Shown here: positions 28,401 through 36,762 of the stretch, one piece after another
Position numbering within the stretch: the first letter of the stretch is position 1
Layout: every line of letters starts with the position of its first letter
Origin: Nocardioides sp. NBC_00368
Lineage (GTDB): Bacteria; Actinomycetota; Actinomycetes; Propionibacteriales; Nocardioidaceae
Reading direction: 5' to 3'
DNA length: 64,000 bases
Assembly (NCBI RefSeq): GCF_036090055.1
Contig: NZ_CP107970.1
Coordinates: 3,970,501 to 4,034,500 of the forward strand
Program-made: the position numbers and the translations under genes
The notes under the pieces: generated by a model
What the model was told of the DNA's origin: nothing
What the model saw: the letters and a program-made list of their open reading frames with translations, nothing else
The model's database searches: none

Positions 28401-29486
28401 CGTGGCCTGACCTTCGGTGTCCACATCGTCGCCGCGGCCGGCCGGTGGGCCGAGTTCCGCTCCTCGATGCGCGACGTCTTCGGCACCAAGCTCGAGCTGC
28501 GTCTCGGTGACCCGATGGACTCCGAGCTCGACCGCAAGCTGGCCGCCCTGGTCCCGACCGGGCGTCCGGGTCGAGGCATCGTGAAGGAGAAGCTCCACTT
28601 CCTCAGCGCACTGCCCCGGATGGACGGCGACGGCTCCGCGGCGACGCTGGGCGACGGCGTGGACGACCTGATCTCCCGGATCTCCGCCGCCTGGCAGGGT
28701 CCTGCCGGCCCGAAGCTGCGGCTGCTGCCGGAGCAGATCACGATCGAGCGGATCCGGGAGCAGGCCGGGGTCACCGAGGAGAACCCCGGCAAGCGGCTGC
28801 TCCTGGGCATCAACGAGAAGGAGCTGGCTCCGGTCGGCCTCAACCCCGACGCGGAACCGCACCTGCTCGTCTTCGGCGATGGCCAGTCCGGCAAGTCGAC
28901 GCTGCTTCGCAACATCGCCCGCGAGATCATGCGGACGCATTCACCGAAGGAGGCCCAGATCGCGGTGGTCGACTACCGGCGCTCGATGCTCGGCGAGATC
29001 CCGGACGACTACCTGGTCAGCTACCTCACCTCGGCCACCCAGGCGACCCCCGCTCTGAGCGATCTGGCGGACTACCTGTCGAAGCGGATCCCGGGGCCGG
29101 ACGTCACGCCCGAGCAGCTGCGCAACCGGTCCTGGTGGACGGGTGCGGACCTGTTCCTGCTGGTCGACGACTACGACCTGGTCGCCACCCAGCAGGGGTC
29201 GCCGGTCGCACCCCTGCAGCCGCTGATGGCTCAGGCACGAGACGTCGGCCTGCACGTGATCATCGCCCGCCGCTCGGGTGGAGCCTCGCGATCGCTCTAC
29301 GAGTCGGTCATCCAGTCGATGCGCGACCTGGCCATGCCCGGCCTGCTGCTCTCCGGCAACCCCGACGAGGGTCCACTCATCGGCAACCTGAAGCCGGTCC
29401 CGACGCGCCCGGGTCGTGGCCGCCTGGTCACCCGCGACCGCGGTATCGAGGTCGTCCAGCTGGCGTGGAGCGAGTCCTCGGTGTAG
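25449..29486 (+). CDS. eccC: Type VII secretion ATPase EccC (fused EccCa/EccCb)
   Basis: 1345 aa from GTG 25449. Two membrane helices (about 39-58 and 72-92) are followed by a DUF stalk and three FtsK/SpoIIIE ATPase domains. Walker A motifs are GATGSGKS (498-505), GAPRTGKS (854-861) and GDGQSGKS (1143-1150), all with the P-loop Lys. Walker B-like strands are FIVVDEFSEM, FLVIDGWGTL and FLLVDDYDLV. EccC recognises Esx dimers, the third domain binding the substrate tail, and powers export. It is the only core gene on the plus strand, divergent from eccD2. Confidence 0.95.
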   Translation: MTIAATAGGTRTEEPEVPEGELALNAPPAIEEGEGVGGVLMNAIPMLGSLGSIVLVATMQPAGGTGGGAPIQKYLAAGMFLFATLGFIFVQIDRQRKQKQKQVGGQRTDYLRYLAGVRQSARRAGEQQRKALTWHYPAPSSLPAIAEERSRLWERPNTHKRYLDVRYGVAHQPLALTLVPPQQTPIDQVDPASASALHRLLTVHRVQPDLPAATNLRGFDKMEICGNEDQARALARALICGMTAFHSPEQLIVAVLTSERNLAEWDWVKWLPHAQSGREVDAVGPRRMVVTNINDLGALLPTEVGERARWGTDDRIPSPQVVVIVDGGSVPPGNHVLPDDGIQGVTVIDLPTHWDELFDSSRVRFLIDDEEPDENNTVPGYQVRVRMDPVRLRVDQMSMADAEAYARRLTALYTVAPEGSDAAAETPQDTEIAAPKDYMALLGLGDVRSFDPDVAWRPRANRDRLRVPVGVGEAGQQVYMDIKESAQQGMGPHGLVIGATGSGKSEFLRTLVLGLVLTHPPEVLNLVLVDFKGGATFAGMAGMPHVSAVITNLEGELTLVDRMQDALSGEMTRRQELLREAGNFSSLKDYEKARTQDPSMDPLPSLFIVVDEFSEMLSAKPEFIDLFVAIGRLGRSLGIHLLLASQRLEEGRLRGLDSHLSYRVGLRTFSAQESRTVLGVPDAYELPAVPGLGYLKPDPTSMQRFRAAYVSGPPAAGSRIRRDEGGKLQGIFPFSIAEVKQLAMPVEEEERPAAPVVGADGVEKSMLDIAVDRMTGHGRPAHQVWLPPLDIPDTLDSLMPDLTTSPELGLHSPAWKRLGGLVVPLGIVDKPREQLRDTLTVDLRGAAGHVAVIGAPRTGKSTTLRTIVTSMSLTMTPQEVQFFVLDFGGGTFAPLAKLPHVSGVGTRSEPDVVRRVLAEISGIIDRREAYFRAQGIDSIETYRTRRARGQADDGWGDVFLVIDGWGTLRADFDDLEYAIQEIAPRGLTFGVHIVAAAGRWAEFRSSMRDVFGTKLELRLGDPMDSELDRKLAALVPTGRPGRGIVKEKLHFLSALPRMDGDGSAATLGDGVDDLISRISAAWQGPAGPKLRLLPEQITIERIREQAGVTEENPGKRLLLGINEKELAPVGLNPDAEPHLLVFGDGQSGKSTLLRNIAREIMRTHSPKEAQIAVVDYRRSMLGEIPDDYLVSYLTSATQATPALSDLADYLSKRIPGPDVTPEQLRNRSWWTGADLFLLVDDYDLVATQQGSPVAPLQPLMAQARDVGLHVIIARRSGGASRSLYESVIQSMRDLAMPGLLLSGNPDEGPLIGNLKPVPTRPGRGRLVTRDRGIEVVQLAWSESSV

Positions 29487-29500
29487 TTCGTGCGCCTTGA

Positions 29501-29551
29501 CCGACGAGAACGGCCCGCGACCTGATTCAGGTCGCGGGCCGTTCTCGTCGG
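29501..29551. terminator. Very long hairpin terminator after eccC
   Basis: Sequence 29501-29525 pairs with 29527-29551, a perfect inverted repeat of 25 bp around one central T (in RNA, about 22 bp plus a small loop). It separates convergent eccC and the kinase operon. Confidence 0.9.
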
Positions 29552-29563
29552 CGGGCGGGGGAT

Positions 29564-31918
29564 CTAGAGCGTTCCGGTGCCGTTGTTGTTGGACGCCTTG
29601 CGCAACGGTGGGTGGGTCATGAACTCGTCGGCGCCGGGCATCTCCCAGGTCTCGACGGTGAACCCGTCCTTGCCGGAGATCATGACCGAGGCCTTGTTGA
29701 GGTATTCGTAGTCCCCGTCACCTGCACGCAGCGGGTTGACCAGGTCGTCCCGGCCGTCGCCGTTGACGTCGGCGACCGCGAAAATCTGAGACCCGCTGAG
29801 CGCGTCGTCGTTCCGGACGGGGTCGTCGAGGTCCCACGACGGCTCGGAGACGAACTTCTTGCCCTTCGGATCGTAGGAGTAGACGCGGATGACCCACTTC
29901 TGGTTCACGATCTCTCGGGTGATCATCTCGTCCTTCCCATCACCAGTGACGTCGGCGAAGCTCGACGACCCGGCAACCCGATCACCGTCCGGTCCGGGCA
30001 CCTTGAGTACGGTCTTGGTGAGCTTTGAGCCTTGGCTCATCAGCAGAACCGCGGCGGCCGGCGAGGCCTCCTTCGCGCCCATGACGATGTCGGCCCGCTT
30101 GTCGCCATCGAGGTCGGCGACCTCGAAGTTGATGTCGAACGTGGTGCCCTTCCACGGACCGGTGTACCAGTCGGCGCTCTTGGCCCACGTGTTGTCGGCC
30201 TTGCTCAGCGTGACCGTGACATGGAACTTCAGGTCCTCGAGCTTTCCGAGCTCGGCGTCGTCCGCGGGCAGCTTGGTGCCGTTGCCGACCGAGGTCATGG
30301 CGACATCGTCGCGGCCGTCCCCGTTGAAGTCGGCGCAGAACATCGCCAGGCGTTTGCCCGAGGCAGGAACCTGGATGGAACCGTCGGGTTGGTCCTTGGC
30401 GCTGGAATCGACGCTGAACGTCGACCCGACGCCGGAGACCTGAACCACATCGACTCGACCATCAGCATCCAGGTCACCGAGCAAGTTGCCGAACTTGAGG
30501 TTCTTGCCGGTGCCTGCCTTGAAACCCTTGCCCGTCGAGGCGAACAGGGTGGCGGCGTTGGTGTCCCAGTTGTAGTTGATGTCACCGAAGGGCGCACCGA
30601 GAACCAGGTCGCCCAGCCGGTCTCCGGTGATGTCTCCACTTACGGCGGGCTTGGGCTTCTCAGGGGTGTTCTCCGTGGTGGTGAGGGTGATCCCGAGCGC
30701 GGCGCCGCCTGCGACGAAGACCGCCGCTGCCGCCCCCGCGGCAACCCACCACTTGGTCTTGGCGCGCTTGAGCGTGACGGTCGCCCCGGAGGCGAACCCC
30801 ATCTGACGCCCCGCCATGGCCGCGAACCGGTCCCGGACCCGAACGGCATCGCTGGACCGCGCGGCCGGGTCCTTGGTGAGCAGGCCGCCCTGACCGGAGA
30901 GCAGGTCGTTGGCCTGCAGGGTGAAGTCGTCCCGACCGGGCAACGTGGGGATCGGCTGGGCGCTGTGGGCCATCGCGGTCTCGACGTCGTTCGCCCCGGT
31001 GAAGGGCACCTCCCCGGTGACCAGCTCGTAGAACAGGCAGCCCAGCGAGTAGAGGTCGCTGGCCGGGCTCGCCGGCGCCCCCATGCCGCGCTCGGGCGCC
31101 AGGTAGTCCCACGCACCGGAGTGGATACCGGGCCGGGCCGTGGCCGAGTCGTCAGCACGCGCCGCCGCGAAGTCGGAGAGGTACGCGTACGGCGGGGTGT
31201 TGCCGTCCCGCAGCAAGATGTTCGACGGCTTCACGTCGCCGTGCACGACCCCGACCTCCGGCGAGTGGATCGCCGCCAGGCCGTCGGCGATCTGGGCACA
31301 GATGTCGGCGGCCATCGGCCCAGGCAGCCGGCCGCGAGCCTTCAGCAGCGAGCCGAGGTCGCCGCCGTCGGCGAACTGGGAGACCAGATAAGGAGCGCCG
31401 TCGCTGGTCCTGCCGTTGGTGTAGACGCCCATGATGTGGGGAGAGTCGAGCTTGGCCATCAGCGTGGCCTGCTTGTCGAACCTCGATACGAACTCGGGGT
31501 CGCGCGCGCTCCGCCCGAGGAGGACCTTGATGGCGACCGCTCGGTTGAGCCGGGTGTCGGTCGCCTTGTGGACGACGGCGTTGTCGTTGGACGCCACCTG
31601 CTGCTCGAGCCGGTAGGGCCCGATCATCCCGGGGGTGTCCTGGGCCGCAGGGGGCGGGGGTGGCGTGGGCTGTCCTGGCGCCTGCGTAGGCACCGGCGTC
31701 GCGGTCTGCGCCGGGGTCTGCGCCGGAGGCGGAGGGGGCGGGGGTGGCGTCCGGGTCGGCGGCGGTGGGGGCGGCGGAGGCGGCGTACCGGTAGGCCCGT
31801 CGGGTCGAGCGATCCGCGGCCGGATCGTGGTCTTGTCGGGGTCGTCGACGGCCGGGCGCTCGAAGGAAGGCTGGGGCCCGCGAGGGTTGTTGTCGGGGAT
31901 TCCGTTGGAATCGCTCAT
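29564..31918 (-). CDS. Membrane Ser/Thr kinase-like protein with FG-GAP/VCBS repeats (possible pseudokinase)
   Basis: 784 aa. A Pro-rich start with nine- and eight-residue Pro runs (46-65) leads to a kinase domain (about 98-360). The VAIK Lys131 is present, but the glycine loop is ASNDNAV instead of GxGxxG. The catalytic loop is H226-G-D228-VKPSN, and DFG is DFA (249-251). A membrane helix (390-412) is followed by an outer domain with six D-x-(N/D/T)-(G/A)-D-type repeats (for example DFNGDGRDDV, DVTGDGKDEM, DVNGDGRDDL) as in FG-GAP/VCBS beta-propellers that bind calcium. The ATG overlaps the previous kinase stop (ATGA). Catalysis is doubtful; it may act as partner of the first kinase. Confidence 0.82.
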   Translation of the reverse strand: MSDSNGIPDNNPRGPQPSFERPAVDDPDKTTIRPRIARPDGPTGTPPPPPPPPPTRTPPPPPPPPAQTPAQTATPVPTQAPGQPTPPPPPAAQDTPGMIGPYRLEQQVASNDNAVVHKATDTRLNRAVAIKVLLGRSARDPEFVSRFDKQATLMAKLDSPHIMGVYTNGRTSDGAPYLVSQFADGGDLGSLLKARGRLPGPMAADICAQIADGLAAIHSPEVGVVHGDVKPSNILLRDGNTPPYAYLSDFAAARADDSATARPGIHSGAWDYLAPERGMGAPASPASDLYSLGCLFYELVTGEVPFTGANDVETAMAHSAQPIPTLPGRDDFTLQANDLLSGQGGLLTKDPAARSSDAVRVRDRFAAMAGRQMGFASGATVTLKRAKTKWWVAAGAAAAVFVAGGAALGITLTTTENTPEKPKPAVSGDITGDRLGDLVLGAPFGDINYNWDTNAATLFASTGKGFKAGTGKNLKFGNLLGDLDADGRVDVVQVSGVGSTFSVDSSAKDQPDGSIQVPASGKRLAMFCADFNGDGRDDVAMTSVGNGTKLPADDAELGKLEDLKFHVTVTLSKADNTWAKSADWYTGPWKGTTFDINFEVADLDGDKRADIVMGAKEASPAAAVLLMSQGSKLTKTVLKVPGPDGDRVAGSSSFADVTGDGKDEMITREIVNQKWVIRVYSYDPKGKKFVSEPSWDLDDPVRNDDALSGSQIFAVADVNGDGRDDLVNPLRAGDGDYEYLNKASVMISGKDGFTVETWEMPGADEFMTHPPLRKASNNNGTGTL

Positions 31919-34125
31919 CCGATGGTTCCTCCCATGATGTTGTATCGACGCACGTCTTCGGGTGACGACTTCCATGTCGCCAGCTCATGGCCCTGGAACG
32001 AGCCTTCCTTCGCTGCCAAAGCCACGTAGAACGTGTAGGGGCTGTCGCTGGTGTCCTGGGAGGCCGCGATCACGTCGGTCAGCCCGTCCCCGTTCACGTC
32101 AGCGAGAGTCACGGGATACCTGCTGGTGGTCTTGAGGGTGTTGCGAGGCTTGGGAAGCTTTCCGCGAGTGGCGATCGAGAACTCGGCCAGGTCGTCGCTG
32201 AAGGTCCCGATCGTGATCGTCTGCCCCTCGCCTCGGCCGGACTCTGCGACGACGATCTCGTCCCGGCCGTCGTCATCGACGTCCCCGGCGAGGATCGAGC
32301 TGATCCCCTTGTGCTTGAAGGAGAACGACTTGGCCTCGGCGATGGTGGCCCCGTCTCCCTGATATAGGTCCAGTTCGGAGGTTCCAGTCGTGAGTGTCTT
32401 GTCCTCAGGCTCACCTGCAGCTCGATTCAGCACCACCAGATCAGCCTTCTCGTCACCGGTGAACTCACCCACCACGACCTGCTCCCTGGTGGCAGCCGGA
32501 TAGGCCGCGAACTGTGTCGGCTCCGCAAACCCCGACCCGGTGCCGCGATAGACCCAGATGGCGCCGTCCCCGACCGTTCTGCCCTGTCTGTCGAGGTCCG
32601 GGTCCGGGTTGCCGAAGGTCGTGGCCATGAACAGGTCGGCGACACCGTCACCGTCGAAGTCGTCGACGCCCAGGTCGTAGTAGAACGTCGACCCGGCCAT
32701 CTTCTTGCCCTGCTCGACGACTCCCGCCGGCGCCTTGAGGGATCCCTCCAGGTCACCGTGGAAGTTGAAGCCCTTCTCGCTTCGCACGAAGGTGATGAAC
32801 GAGTTCTTCCCATCGCCGGTGAAGTCGGCGCAGAGCGGGAACACCTCGCCACCGTCGTTGTCCTCGGGGAGGGCAGGGTCGTCGTACGTGACGGGTTTCG
32901 ACGGCGTCAGCGTGCGGCCGTCCGACTTCCAGGTGACCACGTCGACGCCCTTGCCGTCGGGGTTCTGGACGTTGGTGACCACGTCCCCGAACTTGTCGCC
33001 GTTGACGTCCGCGTACGCAGCGCCCTTGACGGTCGGCACGATGGGCTCGGGCCCGTGCTCGACCCAGGGCCGGGTGATCGCCAGAGCTCCGCCGACCCCG
33101 AGGGCGGCCACGCCCACCATCGCCGCCCCGACCCGGAGCGGGGTGATCCTGGACGGCCGCGCGGCCTCCTCGATCAGGATGGCCTCGCTCTCGGACGGTG
33201 CCCGCACCGCTGCGACCAGGATCGGCACGGGGTTCGGGTTGGTCATGGACGGCGCCGGCAGGAGCTGCGGCGGAGCGGTGATCTCGCGCAGCTTCAGCAG
33301 GTCGTCCTTGAACACGGCGGCGCTCTGGTAGCGGTTGCGCCGGTCCTTCGCCATCGAGAGCTGCAGGATCCGGTTGGCTTCTCGAGTCCACTCGTCGGTG
33401 CCGACGAACTGTGGGATCGGCGCGTTCTGGTGCGCCATCGCCACCTGCACGGCCTCACCGGCGTACGGGATCTTGCCGGTCAGCGAGAACCACAGCATGC
33501 AGCCGGCGGCGTAGATGTCTCGCGAGGGCTCCGGCGTGATCGGGCGGCCCTGGGCGTCGCGCTCGTCGCGGATGTACTCCGGCGCCAGGTAGTTCCACGT
33601 GCCCGTGATCCCGCCTGCGGGCGAGTCGGAGGAGGAGGTCGCGATCCCGAAGTCGCAGAGGAACGCGAACGGGTCGAGAGGGCTCGCCGGGTTGCGCACG
33701 AGCACGTTCGACGGCTTCACGTCCTGGTGGATGATCCCGACCTGGTGAGCGTCGTGGAGCGCCCCCGCGACCTGCGCGTTGACCAGGCACGCCAGGTGTG
33801 GAGCCAACGGCCCCTTCGAACGTACGAGGCCGGACAGGTCGCCACCCTTGATGAACTGGGTGACGATGAACGGGCTGCCCTGCTGCTCGCCGATGTCGTA
33901 GATCGCGATGATGTGGGGCGACCTGATCTGAGCGAGGGTCTGGCCCTCGCGGATGAACATGTCGATGAACTGCCGGTCGGCGAGATGGGCGTGCACCATC
34001 TTCAGCGCGACCTGGCGCTCGAGCCTGGTGTCGAATGCGTCGTATACGACGCCCATTCCACCTTCGCCGAGGATGCGGTCCAGGCGGTAGTGTCCGAACA
34101 CTGCCCCGGGATGAAGCGTCGTCAT
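31915..34125 (-). CDS. Membrane Ser/Thr kinase with FG-GAP/VCBS repeats
   Basis: 736 aa. The kinase domain (about 10-275) is intact: GEGGMGVVYDA glycine loop at 20-30, Lys42 in VALK, H133-Q-D135-VKPSN and D158-F-G160, with an APEYI region. A helix (about 325-350) crosses the membrane. The outer part carries six Asp-rich repeats such as DVNGDKFGDV, DFTGDGKNSF, DFDGDGVADL, DVDDDGRDEI and DVNGDGLTDV, consistent with a calcium-binding propeller. Standard bacterial sensor kinases have PASTA or similar domains outside; this propeller type is less common. It is the first gene of a two-gene overlap with the next kinase and could phosphorylate the FHA-domain secretion proteins. Confidence 0.87.
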   Translation of the reverse strand: MTTLHPGAVFGHYRLDRILGEGGMGVVYDAFDTRLERQVALKMVHAHLADRQFIDMFIREGQTLAQIRSPHIIAIYDIGEQQGSPFIVTQFIKGGDLSGLVRSKGPLAPHLACLVNAQVAGALHDAHQVGIIHQDVKPSNVLVRNPASPLDPFAFLCDFGIATSSSDSPAGGITGTWNYLAPEYIRDERDAQGRPITPEPSRDIYAAGCMLWFSLTGKIPYAGEAVQVAMAHQNAPIPQFVGTDEWTREANRILQLSMAKDRRNRYQSAAVFKDDLLKLREITAPPQLLPAPSMTNPNPVPILVAAVRAPSESEAILIEEAARPSRITPLRVGAAMVGVAALGVGGALAITRPWVEHGPEPIVPTVKGAAYADVNGDKFGDVVTNVQNPDGKGVDVVTWKSDGRTLTPSKPVTYDDPALPEDNDGGEVFPLCADFTGDGKNSFITFVRSEKGFNFHGDLEGSLKAPAGVVEQGKKMAGSTFYYDLGVDDFDGDGVADLFMATTFGNPDPDLDRQGRTVGDGAIWVYRGTGSGFAEPTQFAAYPAATREQVVVGEFTGDEKADLVVLNRAAGEPEDKTLTTGTSELDLYQGDGATIAEAKSFSFKHKGISSILAGDVDDDGRDEIVVAESGRGEGQTITIGTFSDDLAEFSIATRGKLPKPRNTLKTTSRYPVTLADVNGDGLTDVIAASQDTSDSPYTFYVALAAKEGSFQGHELATWKSSPEDVRRYNIMGGTIG

Positions 34126-34182
34126 GCCCGCACCCTATGCAAGGGGCGCGGGAACCAACCACTCAAAAAGTCGAAAAGTCGT

Positions 34183-35901
34183 CTACTTCTTGGTCGGCGA
34201 CCACTCGACGATGGTGGAGACGAGCGGAGCGACCTGCCCGGACCGAGGGCGGACGCTGTCGACCTTCTTGTCGATCACCGTCACGGTCGGGTTCATCACG
34301 ATCGGCACCACGATCGAGTCCGCGACCAGCGTCTTCTCGATCTGGACGCGTACGTCGCGGGCCTCGTAGGGATCGGCGGTGCGGGCCAGCTCGCTGATGA
34401 GCCGGTCGCGTTCGCGGTCCCCGCCGCCGGTCGCGTTCTGGCTGCCCTTGCTGCCCCACTGCGCCGAGATCTCCTCCGGCGTCTGCGGGATCGGGATCCT
34501 GGCGAGGACGGCGTCCCACTTGTTGCCGGACAGCACCTTGTCGGCCCCGGACACACCGCAGTCGGTGGTGGACCAGCCCTCGTCGTCGACGACGTTGGCG
34601 ATGGTGTCGTAGGCGCCCGAGGCGAAGGCGTTCGACTTGTCGTACGCGATGCACACCCTCGCACCGCGGGGAGCCGTCGCGTCCTCCGAGGCCTTGAACT
34701 TCGTGGAGAACCCGGAGTCCTCGGTCGCGATCTCGTAGCCCTCGCCACCCGGCGGGAACAGCACGACGTCGGTGGCTTCGTACGCCTCGGCCCACTCGCC
34801 CGCGCCGCCCTCGGCGATGTCGCCCCGGGGCACGGCCCGCAGATAGGACGTGCGGGTCTCCTTGCGCTTGAACAGGCCGCGGTCGGTGCGGAGGATCAGC
34901 GCCCACATGGTGCCGTCGTTGGCGGTCTCGACGCCGTAGTCGCGACGCTCGAGGTCGCGCACCTGCTTCCGGTTGCCCTTGGTCGGGGTGACCTGGACGA
35001 CGTCGACCTTCTCCCCGAGGCTGGCCAGCGCGTCGGCGCTGGCTGGGGTGAGGCGTACCTGCTCGTAGGTCGGCCTGGCCTCACCCGCATATTCGGGGTT
35101 GGCCTCGAGGTCGACCTCCTGGCCGGCCTCGCCGGCCGTGATCTTCGCGATCCGGTAGGGCCCGCTGGACAGCAGCGCCTCCTCGGACGCCTTGCCGTCC
35201 TCGGCGACCGTGAAGGCGGTCTTCCACGCCTCCGCGATCTTGGTCAGCTTCGCGGTGTCGGACTCCTCGATCGCGGTCTCGACGACCTCCTTGGCCTCGA
35301 TCGGGTCCTCGATCTTCAGCGCCTTCTGCCCGACGACGTGTGCCGGGACGGCGACGTCCAGAGCCGTACGCCAGTCGACCACCGGCACCACCAGTGGGAC
35401 CTCGATGGCGCGCGCGCCCTCGTCGACCTCGGGGATGTAGGCGCTCTTGGTCAGGCCCGTCGGCACCGCGCCGAAGTCGACCGTCCCGTCGCTGCCTTCC
35501 TGGGCGGTGCCGAAGTAGCCGGACGTGGCCGCCCAGGCGAGCATCAGGTCGGCCGTGTCGATCGGAACCCCGTCGGACCAGGTGGGCTCGGCCAGGTCGT
35601 AGCGCACCCGGGCCTGCTTCTCGCCCTCCATCGTGACCTTGCCGAACGTCTCGTCCATCTCGACGGTGTCGTCGATGAGGGTGCCGAACGCTCCGCGCGT
35701 CAGCGATGCGATGTCCAGGTTTCCATCGGTCACGCTGCCGGCGCTCGCCGGGTTGGTGCTCGTCAGGGAGCCTCGCCACGCGACGGCGACCTCGGTGCCC
35801 TCCTCGACCGACGCCGGCAGATCGCCCGAGCAGGCGGTTGCGACGAGCGCCAGGCTGGCAACGGAAACGAGCCCCACGCGACGACGTGCCCCAGGATGCA
35901 C
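34183..35901 (-). CDS. Extracellular solute-binding lipoprotein, family 5
   Basis: 572 aa from GTG 35901, with GGGGA eight bases upstream. The signal peptide ends in the lipobox LVATAC (Cys24). The mature part has family 5 (DppA/OppA-like) features: AWRGSLTSTNPASAGSVTDGN near the N-terminus, EPTWSDGVPIDTADLMLAW and SSGPYRIAKITAGE. No permease or ATPase gene is next to it; its neighbours are the kinase pair 57 bp away and another lipoprotein. It may bind a peptide signal rather than feed a transporter, but this is inference. Confidence 0.82.
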   Translation of the reverse strand: MHPGARRRVGLVSVASLALVATACSGDLPASVEEGTEVAVAWRGSLTSTNPASAGSVTDGNLDIASLTRGAFGTLIDDTVEMDETFGKVTMEGEKQARVRYDLAEPTWSDGVPIDTADLMLAWAATSGYFGTAQEGSDGTVDFGAVPTGLTKSAYIPEVDEGARAIEVPLVVPVVDWRTALDVAVPAHVVGQKALKIEDPIEAKEVVETAIEESDTAKLTKIAEAWKTAFTVAEDGKASEEALLSSGPYRIAKITAGEAGQEVDLEANPEYAGEARPTYEQVRLTPASADALASLGEKVDVVQVTPTKGNRKQVRDLERRDYGVETANDGTMWALILRTDRGLFKRKETRTSYLRAVPRGDIAEGGAGEWAEAYEATDVVLFPPGGEGYEIATEDSGFSTKFKASEDATAPRGARVCIAYDKSNAFASGAYDTIANVVDDEGWSTTDCGVSGADKVLSGNKWDAVLARIPIPQTPEEISAQWGSKGSQNATGGGDRERDRLISELARTADPYEARDVRVQIEKTLVADSIVVPIVMNPTVTVIDKKVDSVRPRSGQVAPLVSTIVEWSPTKK

Positions 35902-36004
35902 CTTCAGTCCCCTCTCCGAGACAACGGACGCCCAGATCCTAACGAGCCTCGGCGGAGACCTGCCATCGACATAGCCGGTCTCCGCCGAACGGGCTGCGGT
36001 CACC

Positions 36005-36640
36005 TCACGAGGCGGGGATCTCCACCTGCTCCGTGAACTCGGCGATGGTCTTGTCCGAGCCGATCACCTTCGCGCCGTCGCGCTCGTACTCGATGAGGTA
36101 CGTGTCGGCCTTCTCCTCCACCTGGAAGGCGATCCAGCCGGTGTGCTCACCGCCGTCGCGCCGCTGCACGTCCTCGAGCGGCGTACGCTTCGCGGCGGTC
36201 AGCTCCTCGGTCATCAGACGGGTGTCGGAGCTCTCGAAATCACCGCCGTTGTCCCACGAGATCTCGAAGTTCCCCTCGGAGATCCGGCCGCCGTACTCCG
36301 TGCCGGGCTTGATCTTCACCTGCAGCAGCACCACCTCGCCGCCCTCGGCGATGAGGTCCGCCTCCTCCGTCGACGGGAAGTCGCGGACCGCCGAGACGAC
36401 CTCGATCGTGTCACCCATGTCGGGGTCCTTCAGCGTCTTCCCGATCTTCACCTCGGTCTCGGCGCCCGCGGGCGCCGCTGACGGAGACTCGGATGCCGGT
36501 GCGCTGGACTCGACCTCGACCGCGGCGTCCGCGTCGCTGTCGGTGTCCTCGGAACCGCATGCGGTCATCGTGAGCGCGAGACCGAGGCTGAGGCCCACGG
36601 CGGCCAGTCGGCAGGTCCGGACGGTGGTGCGAGTACGCAT
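36005..36640 (-). CDS. Secreted lipoprotein, DUF4352-like
   Basis: 211 aa with ATG 36640 and AAAGG upstream. Lipobox LTMTAC (Cys near 27). After a Ser/Ala/Glu/Pro-rich spacer (about 30-65), the domain VKIGKTLKDPDMGDTIEVVSAVRD ... VVLLQVKIKPG ... FEISWDNGGDFESSDTRLMTEELTA ... GEHTGWIAFQVEEKADTYLIEYE resembles the beta-sandwich DUF4352 (telokin-like) found in actinobacterial lipoproteins. No enzyme motif. Transcribed with the neighbouring lipoproteins, it may be cell-surface support for the kinases. Confidence 0.72.
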   Translation of the reverse strand: MRTRTTVRTCRLAAVGLSLGLALTMTACGSEDTDSDADAAVEVESSAPASESPSAAPAGAETEVKIGKTLKDPDMGDTIEVVSAVRDFPSTEEADLIAEGGEVVLLQVKIKPGTEYGGRISEGNFEISWDNGGDFESSDTRLMTEELTAAKRTPLEDVQRRDGGEHTGWIAFQVEEKADTYLIEYERDGAKVIGSDKTIAEFTEQVEIPAS

Positions 36641-36762
36641 GAAGAAGCCTTTCAACAGTGAATGTTCCCGAGATCGAGAGGTACGCGTCACCCTGGCAAC
36701 TCCAGCCGTTGCCGGGCGTTCTTTACTTCGGCGTGTCGCGCGGTGACCTTCGTAACACCGCT

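Noticed and set aside
25437..28940. Long open frame on the minus strand opposite eccC
   Set aside because: Shadow frame of a high-G+C gene; it reads as a Val/Gly/Arg/Asp-rich sequence without domains, while the plus strand encodes three ATPase domains.
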